DNA of 64,000 nt from Progne subis subis. Its lineage: Eukaryota; Chordata; Aves; Passeriformes; Hirundinidae. The notes beneath the pieces are model-generated. The model had not been told where the DNA came from. It searched no databases and saw only the letters and a list, made by a program, of their open reading frames with translations. A program made the position numbers and the translations under genes. Location: positions 3,757,001 to 3,821,000 of the forward strand of contig JAKJHU010000046.1 in assembly GCA_022316685.1 (NCBI GenBank), read 5' to 3'. Each line of letters opens with the position of its first letter. The stretch's first letter is position 1. This document shows, one piece after another, positions 57,066 through 64,000 of the stretch.

Positions 57066-59344
57066 ACAAATAGCAAAAGCAGGAGACACAGGATTGCCTC
57101 TGTGCTGAGTAGGAATTGGAAGCAAGAGACCCCAGGCTGTGCTTGGAGTGAACTGGTGGCAGATGAATGGGTCCTTCACAGCCCCCAATTCCACTTGGAG
57201 ATTCCTTCTTCAGGTGTGCACCACTCCCAAACGCAGGCTCAATGAGCACTTAAGATCTGTTCCACCAGAGCCAGTGTTAGACCTGACAGCCCAAGTAACA
57301 TGGCCCTGTGACGTCTCAGTTCTACAAATCTCTGCAGTTCCCCTGAGCTGACAGACCAGAGACTTATTACCTCAAATGCCAAGCAAGGCCTTGCCTCCAG
57401 CTCCACAGCCTGTATTGTCTGGCATTTGACCCAAGTACCCACCAGCACCAGTAATTCTTTGCTGCCAGAAGGATTTTAACCCAATGAAACATAGATGGTT
57501 GGGAGCAGCTTCTGAATGTCAGAGGTCCTGGTGGGGGAACTTGCAGCAGAATCAGCCCATTGCCTGTGGTACTAATCTCTTCCACAGAATCTACCCCCTT
57601 GGATGCTATTATAACCCCATGTGCCCTCTCTGTGGGCACAGGGACCGTCCTTTTATAGAAGCAAACTATTTGACCTCACCCCTTTAGCTGCTTTCAGCTC
57701 AGCTCGAGCCCTCACACAGCTCACTGCATGAGGCCAGCAGCGCTTAAGCAGCTCAAGGGGCACAAAGCACGCAGCAGATCTTGTAACACAGATTACCTAC
57801 ACACAAGAGAGCCTCCCTTCCTGGCTTCTCAAGAGGTTAAGTCACATCCAAAGGTCCTCTCTATCAAGGCACTCAATGACAAATTCTGACTATTCAGGAA
57901 AGAAAAACAAAAAAAAAACAGCTGACACTGAGACAAAAGTCACTCTTGTGCTCCTGCCATCCAGTACAGTGACATTTCCTACAGCAAGGGCAATGCCCTG
58001 TCATGTCAAAGTCTGGGATTGCTCAGGGCTTGCTGCAAGTTTGTGAAGTGAATTCTGACCCCACTACCTACTACACCACAACCTACCTTCCCCCTCTACA
58101 AAGAGCATGAGGTCCACTCCTCCAAATGTAAACAAGCATTTAAAATGTTGCTGTGAATGAGAAGCACCCTTCCTCTTGTGTTCAAGAGGGAATAAAAGTC
58201 ACTACCTGACATATCTCCCCATTCTAAGCAATATGACCAATGATTCTCCTAACTTCTGTGACAATGAGCTCTGGATAAAAAGTCCTGTTAGATCCTGTCC
58301 TGAGATCTACCGTTCTTTCATTTAACTTTCTGTGGTGAACACTAGCCATGGGAAGAGGCTGAAAATCCAAACTGCTGTCATTTGTCTGAGCTCAGAGCCA
58401 GCTGGGAACGAGACAACATGGCTTCAGCTCTTCCCTTTGTATTTCCAGTCGCAGAAAGAATAATCACCCTGATAGAGACCTTCACCTCAAGTAAATGACC
58501 CAGCCTCACAAAGACAGGAACTGTCACTGAAATCAATGGATCCAGTAAGCTTAAGTCTTCAAATGAACCAATCAACATTGTACGCCCCACAAATGGTCTG
58601 TCATGCCCTCTCCCAGGTTAGAGCTTTTGATTTAATCAGAGGCAATGCCTCTTCATGCAAACTATACCAAAATGTTTAACCTGACAAGACCATGGATGAC
58701 AGCTGTAAGGAAAACAGGTAACTCAGATTTCATATGTACAATAATTTGATGAAAGCCCACAAAACCCAAACAAATGCATACAGTGGGTTGTGCATGACTG
58801 GATGATGAGGTAAGACAGCAAATGACACACAGAGAAGTCACCACTGCCTTCTTTTCTTTACCTGCCATGCAGTCCATCAGGTTCCTCCTTGCTCTTGTAG
58901 AAAATGACATTATCAGGTAAAGGGCCTGAAACTGCTTTCATGTTGCCTATCCTAAGCTTTCTGCACGCCAGTCAAGGCCCCTACCTGCTCTCTTCCACAC
59001 CACAAACTGCATGCAAGATGTGGAGAAAGGAGACAGAAAATTTACGACATTGTTGTGTGTTTTTTGCTGTCAGTTTGCGGCCAGGCACGGAGATGGAAGT
59101 GCAAGTTGTCAGTGGGGGAAGGACTGGTCTCCCAGATATGCTCTCTCCCTTACTAAGTAGGTATCTGAGAATCACAGAACAGGACTGGAAGGATTTTGCC
59201 TTCCTCCCCGAGCCTTCCAAGACAGACATAACGCTCTTTGCTGCTCTGTACCTAGGCAGAGATGGGTCTGTGGAGCAACAGGAGCACTTAGTTACACATC
59301 TTGTGGACTTCACTGTGGCTCTAGTGGCTGCCTCCATTGTTTGT
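57066..59344. other. Unique sequence without a recognisable gene
   Basis: No gene is supported. Near 59168 the phrase GAATCACAGAACAGGACTGG then AAGGATTTTGCC resembles the start of a reverse-oriented CR1-like end, but similarity stops after about 35 bases. The 182-codon frame at 58904-59452 runs into the next block and has no known domain. Confidence 0.5.
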
Positions 59345-59727
59345 GGGATATTCTCCCCCCCTTCCCTCCTTCTAACAAAGATTCTGATTAATGATCGCTC
59401 ATTCCTAATTGTCAAATTTCTTTTCCTTCATCCTGTGTCTAATCACCAGTGACAGAAGCCATTACGCAAATGAGAGCAGACGACTTCCCACAACTGTTCT
59501 CGTTGGTAAAAGCCTTGTAATTTAAAGCTCTGATTTGTAGAGGAAAGCTGCGTTTCCCCAAGGCGTCCGGGCATCTGTTCCACTTACACTCCAAGAGCCT
59601 CGACTTCCGCTCCCTCCCCCCACAATTAGTCCTCTGCTTGCAACAAATATTTGACTTTTCGAGGCAGTAATTAGAACTTACTTTGCATGTGTTTGTCACA
59701 GTAACAGTATCTTCCTTTTCCTTCTAG
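59345..59727. promoter_or_regulatory. Strong candidate conserved non-coding element
   Basis: CTGATTAATGATCGCTC, CCTAATTGTCAAATTTC, CTAATCACCAGTGACAG, CATTACGCAAATGAGAGC (POU/octamer-like), TTGTAATTTAAAGC, CACAATTAGTCC and GCAGTAATTAGAAC occur in close succession, with CpGs kept inside AT-rich DNA. CTTCCTTTTCCTTCTAG at its right edge (AG at 59726-59727) is a good acceptor-like string. No repeat is present. Enhancer or exon-flank function is inferred. Confidence 0.5.
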
Positions 59728-60409
59728 GCAGCACCAATGCAGAGAAGTGCCCAGGGAAGATTGTGGCTTCCAAGGACATTGACGGGAGAGGTGCTTTCTG
59801 TTCCAAAAGCAGGAAAAGAAGATGAAGACCTGAAGCAAGAGTAGAGAAGCTTCTCACACACATGAGGCAGAAATGCCTTTCTGTAAGTGTAAAAACATAT
59901 GAGCAAAGGCAGTACCTCTGCTGCAGTTGCTGCTCTGCTTCCAGGGCTGAGAACATGCATTAACAAAGGCCTGCCAGGAGATTGCTGAGACCCTGAGAGC
60001 ACTACCCCCATTCTAGGGCTTTAAAGCAGTTAGCTGTGTTCAAGGTCAGCTTGGTCATTGCTAAGAGCCATTGCAACAAAAATCTTGGCCCAGGCCTACC
60101 CCTGTCTCAAGAGCTGCTTTGATGCCAAGAGTGCCCCCCAGCTGAGTTAGCCTGCCCCTGCACTGCAGCTGTGTCTGATACCTCCTCTGCCCTGGCCTGA
60201 TCCTCAACTCTTGCCTTTGCCCTGGACTTCATTTACCACTCCAAATTTCCCTAAGCTGAGCATGACCCTGATCAACAAGGGGGTGAACAAGTGGGTCAGT
60301 TGTTCAAAAACCCATGTGCTTCTCTTTACACAGGGAAGATCCTGCAGCTATGATTTACAAGGATGAAACTTCTCAGAAGAATATCCCACTTCTTAAGGAA
60401 CAGGGAAAT
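59728..60409. other. Unique sequence, possible short exon at its start
   Basis: Directly after the acceptor-like string a small frame opens at an ATG near 59737 and closes with TAG about 110 bases later. Its acidic, lysine-rich product is not recognised. Nothing else gene-like is seen. Confidence 0.35.
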
Positions 60410-60677
60410 GAGGAGAGGGAGGGGAAAAAAGAGAAGAGAAAGAGAAGAGAAAGAGAAGAGAAGAGAAAGAGAAGAGAAAGAGAAGAGAAAGAGAAGAGAA
60501 AGAGAAGAGAAAGAGAAGAGAAAGAGAAGAGAAAGAGAAGAGAAAGAGAAGAGAAAGAGAAGAGAAAGAGAAGAGAAAGAGAAGAGAAAGAGAAGAGAAA
60601 GAGAAGAGAAAGAGAAGAGAAAGAGAAGAGAAAGAGAAGAGAAAGAGAAGAGAAAGAGAAGAGAAAGAGAAGAGAAA
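60410..60677 (+). repeat. 268-base homopurine tract, 11-bp tandem repeat
   Basis: From 60410 to 60677 the + strand has only A and G. From about 60431 it is built of roughly 22 copies of AAAGAGAAGAG, with one shortened unit near 60460. The unit reads the same forwards and backwards around its AAA and GAAG centres, so the array is a mirror repeat and could fold into intramolecular triplex DNA. The R/E/K-rich frames (60314-60718 and 60363-60698) exist because the unit has no stop codon. Confidence 0.95.
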
Positions 60678-61294
60678 TTATTAAGGGACCTAAGTTAATA
60701 AAACGAGAAAAAGACTAAAAGTGAAAAATCTTGGCCTCTGACCTAGTTTTCAAATGACACCATGCTCATCCCTCACTTTCCTCTGTCTGCTCTTTGCACA
60801 ACCTAAACATTTCTGAACTTTGTGATGCCACCTGTACGTTATCCAAGAGGCAAGTGCAGAGCAGAAAGGACCAGACACAGCAGATCACAAAGTTCAGTGC
60901 AACAGAAGCAAGGGTGTTCAGAGAAGATGATCCCAGCAGGCACAGCAGGGAAGGGTGATCACCCACAGTCAGACTTCCTGCACTTGGCTTTTCTACTCCC
61001 TTCACAGTCACCCCATCCCCCAAGGGTGGGAGGAGAGAATGCCATTTGTGGTACCCCAGGCTGACGCATCTCTCTCTCCCACCACACCAACATCCCTCAC
61101 CTACTATTCAGCTCCTCCCTATTTTACTACATCTTAGCCATTTGTTCAGAATTAGTCAACATTTCACCAACAGTTAGATTTCAAGATTGCTGTAGAGTTA
61201 ATATTGCCATAAAATAACTTGTGTTGACTAGGTAGAGAGGACTTCACCTCCCAAGGCTGCTAACACACATCACAGGTACACACAGGAAGCTTCC
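60678..61294. other. Unique sequence, nothing recognised
   Basis: No gene or repeat is supported. Short opposite-strand frames overlap at 60766-61064. Confidence 0.45.
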
Positions 61295-61420
61295 CCCCAA
61301 AATCTCTGTGACAATTAATTGAGTTCATTAGGCCTGTAGTTTGCTCTGTCACGCAGTCAGAGTATGGTGACATCATTCAGGTCAGCAGGGAGGGGAATTT
61401 TTCTCTTCCCACCAATACTT
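61295..61420. promoter_or_regulatory. Candidate conserved non-coding element
   Basis: CTGTGACAATTAATTGAGTTC, CATTAGGCCTGTAG, TCTGTCACGCAGTC and GGTGACATCATTCAGGTCAG (AP-1/CREB-like, then a nuclear-receptor half site) lie together. CAATTAATTG is a perfect homeodomain palindrome. The call is inferred from motif density. Confidence 0.38.
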
Positions 61421-62720
61421 CTTGTTGACAGGGTACAAGGACATCATCTTATTCCCAGCTTTCCTTTCAGGCTTATGGAATTACTCTGGAGAAAGTTGTG
61501 ACAACACATAATAACGCAATTGGTACTGCTGTTTTGAAGGCAGTTCTGGAGACCGACAGCCTTCACCAGTGAAGAACACAAGTGGAGTTGTCAGACTGAA
61601 AGGCAACTTTATATGCACACGTCCTTATAGAGCTCTTCTACACAGCCACTCACAAAATAAAAGCCACACCATTCTGTTGTTCAACATTGGTTGTATTTCA
61701 GAACTACACTTCAGAAGGTACCACGTGTTTGTCACACCCCACCCCCTGCACACACACCCCTAGCAGAGAACACACAGCTTCCCAATACCATGGCAAGGGG
61801 CATTGAAAGCACAAGGTGAAAAGGGAAGGGGGGGAGTCAGTCCATCAGTGCATTGTAAATGAGCTTTCACAAAGTCAAGTGCAGCAAAACCTGTTCAGAC
61901 ACTTTAAAAGTTAGACCTTTGGCAAATAAAAGGAAAAAAAAAGGATCCTAAAAGTTCTGTAAGTACCATTCTCTCTCCACATGGGATATGAACTCCCACC
62001 CTGAGCTTCAAGAGTTGATGGTGTCTAACAAGCAGTACTGAAGACTACCATGTTCTGAATAAATAGCACAGAAATGGGCTTTAATTTGAGCATCTTTCTA
62101 TAAAGGGCATGTGCCCAAGATTCCTGGGAAGGCCTTGCTTTTGGCTAGTCAGAAGCCTCTTCCCCAGTTGTCCAAGGGCCGTGCATTGATAAGCATCCAG
62201 CTGAGTGACCTTCGTCTGGATCTAAGCATAGCTCTGGAGAGTCTGCCACATGGCAGTCAGACTACTCAGTGACACATATTTCTTAAACAAGGACCCTGCA
62301 GCTGCCAATTAAACTTCATTTATTCTGACCAGAAAAGCAGCCAGAAAACTTGCCTCAGGACCTCCTGTTTGAGAAGCCTTTCACTTCTGTGAACACAAGC
62401 CCACTACAAGTGGTGCATAAGCTGTCCCAGCAAAAGATGGGACCTGAGACCAAAGATGGAGCACTCATCAAGTAGCATGTTACACTTTTATCAGAACCCA
62501 CATCAAAACATGCCCAGCACAACAGGGAAAACACTGGCAAGTCTCAACAAAACAAATCCTACACTTTCTGGGATGAGATACGCGGGCTATAAAACAGCCT
62601 CTCCCACCTCTACCTCTTGGGACCCATTACAACCGCATCAAAAATACAAGACCTTTGCACTACCCCCCAAACCAGGGAAAGCAGTGCAGCACACCTCAGG
62701 GAATAAAAAGCCAGCTTCCA
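61421..62720. other. Unique sequence without a recognisable gene
   Basis: No coding region is supported. A CTATAAAACAGCC TATA-like word at about 62587 has no GC-rich downstream region. CACACACACCCC at 61749-61760 is a trivial run. Confidence 0.5.
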
Positions 62721-62773
62721 CCTAAGGCTTCTGCATGGAAACAGAAGCCTAAGGCTTCTGCATGGAAGAGAAG
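62721..62773 (+). repeat. 27-bp direct duplication
   Basis: CCTAAGGCTTCTGCATGGAA begins at 62721 and again at 62748. The 27- and 26-base units differ only in their ACAGAAG/GAGAAG ends. A recent local duplication is likely. Confidence 0.9.
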
Positions 62774-64000
62774 GAAGAAAGCAAAGTTATTTTTAAGAGT
62801 GATTACTGAGGACTCAAACAAGAAGCTGTCACTTCCCAGTCTGCCATGTCAAGTCCCAGAACACAAAAAGGATCAAGATAAACTTAATCAAATTTAAACA
62901 AAAAGTCCTGAACTCTTTCATATGACTGTACAAGGAAGTGAACCACACACTGGCATGGATTTAACTGATAGACAGGAGCCACGCAAAATCACATAAACAT
63001 GCGCACCTGTGCGCAGCCACATACGCTTGAGTTCTTGCAGTTTCAGTAAAAAGGGCACTTTCCTGCGTTAGTCTGAGGAGCCAGCACCCCTGGTGGGGAG
63101 AAGTGAGGCTCTGTACCTAACTGACACTGTGTTTTGACAGCTGAGCTCAGCATCCCTTGGAAATTTAATTTAAAAATGTGGCTTAATCATTCAAGACTTG
63201 GAGAGTACCCTGCCATTTATGCATCTCCCTTCATAATTCTACATCCCCTTTTAACCATACTGCAGCTTCAGAAGAGCAAGAGAGAAGCCTTCCCTCCCCA
63301 GAAAAAGCTGTCAGAAAGGAGATTTATCTAGACATACAAGACAGATGTTATTTGGAGAGCATAGGATTTGGTGCTCACACACGAGATAAATTCATTCTGA
63401 TCTCTACCCTGTACTACATCCAAAGCGTAGATGTTTTAGGTTGAAGTAACTGAATCATTTGTCCAGTTGCTCAACACACACAGGCCATCTCACATGTTTG
63501 CTTCCATTAATACAAAAAGGTGCCAGAGTCAAGCAGGGATAGGTCCTCTAAAAACAGAGGACTGTGAAACCTAACATTTCCGAGCTTATATCCACTGCTG
63601 GCACCAATACACAAACCCAGCCAGGAGGTCCAAACCCCTTGAGGCTGAGGAAACAATATTGCTCCTGGTTATCCTCCAAGCTCTTCTTCATATGCCTGAA
63701 AATCCTGAAGTAACACATCCAAGTGCCAGAAGCTATGCTCCTTGTTGTGGCAAACAGGGCAGAGGGAAGAAAATAAACAAGTTAGTGAGCATGAATCCAG
63801 CTTCCAATAAGTGCAGACTCTTTCTTGGGAGGTTCAGTTAGATGAGAGTGGAGGATGAATAGGGTACTAATGGTTTTGCAGTTCCAGTAGCCCCTTTATT
63901 GTAGTGGGGCCAGGATAGGCCAGGAAATCCATCAGTCTGTTAAGTGCTGCGTGCAATACTAGCGCCCAGAATCTTCCATTGCTTGTGAACAAAGCAGCTC
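62774..64000. other. Unique sequence without a recognisable gene
   Basis: No gene, CpG island or mobile element is supported up to the window end. Short frames at 63134-63331 and 63659-63841 have no recognisable products. Confidence 0.5.

Noticed and set aside
59168..59215. Reverse CR1 3' end
   Set aside because: GAATCACAGAACAGGACTGG then AAGG is suggestive, but similarity stops after about 35 bases and the next expected words are absent.
60314..60718. Arg/Glu/Lys-rich protein of 134 codons, and its overlapping 111-codon frame
   Set aside because: It is a translation of the all-purine 11-bp repeat. A pure A/G tract read on the + strand cannot contain a stop codon, because all stops begin with T.
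1..64000. tRNA, rRNA, endogenous retrovirus or bacterial genes
   Set aside because: I saw no cloverleaf-type A/B boxes, rRNA segments, LTR pairs or retroviral protein motifs, and no prokaryotic gene organisation.

Overview
The window reads as a gene-poor stretch of vertebrate nuclear DNA, most likely from a bird. The best clue is a degraded CR1 retroposon 3' end near 29.79-29.88 kb. Remnants of old amniote repeats (MIR-like SINEs, LINE-type tails, palindromic MITE-like elements) agree with this. I see no L1, Alu or B-type repeats, no retroviral sequence and no bacterial gene organisation. A non-avian sauropsid is possible, but the low interspersed-repeat density favours a bird.

I could not support a single protein-coding gene. 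The open frames are short and overlapping on both strands, and their translations look like nothing I recognise. The longest ones (47.7-49.3 kb and 60.3-60.7 kb) are artefacts of tandem repeats whose units lack stop codons. The 46.4-47.1 kb frames come from GC-rich DNA. Two weak hints of transcription units are recorded: a consensus start context followed by an 18-codon frame and a splice-donor-like site at 14.71-14.77 kb, and a TATA-like box running into CpG-rich DNA at 32.27 kb.

Layout: 0-14 kb is ordinary sequence with candidate conserved elements at 0.35-0.52 and 8.0-8.35 kb, two palindromic repeats (4.98 and 5.68 kb) and several homopolymers. From 14.2 to 16.6 kb lie a candidate conserved element, the possible exon and the best CpG island. 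From 19.5 to 32.6 kb candidate conserved blocks (19.6, 21.0, 21.5, 25.5, 29.3, 32.0 kb) alternate with A/C-rich simple repeats, a palindromic element and the CR1 end. From 34 to 41 kb come MIR-like remnants, a 22-base C run, a CA repeat and a LINE-like tail. From 44 to 49 kb there are two candidate conserved blocks, a second CpG-rich block and an 86-unit, 10-bp minisatellite. From 49 to 64 kb the DNA is mostly plain, with candidate conserved blocks at 56.9, 59.4 and 61.3 kb and a 268-base all-purine mirror-repeat tract at 60.4 kb.

The many AT-core, repeat-free blocks carrying homeodomain- and GATA-type words suggest cis-regulatory DNA around a developmental gene outside the window, but conservation cannot be proved from one sequence. 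The most distinctive object is the 47.97-48.83 kb minisatellite. Its units differ almost only at one CpG-derived dinucleotide, which occurs in all four states (CG, TG, CA, TA), while a second CpG in the same unit is nearly invariant. I found no convincing new multi-gene system.
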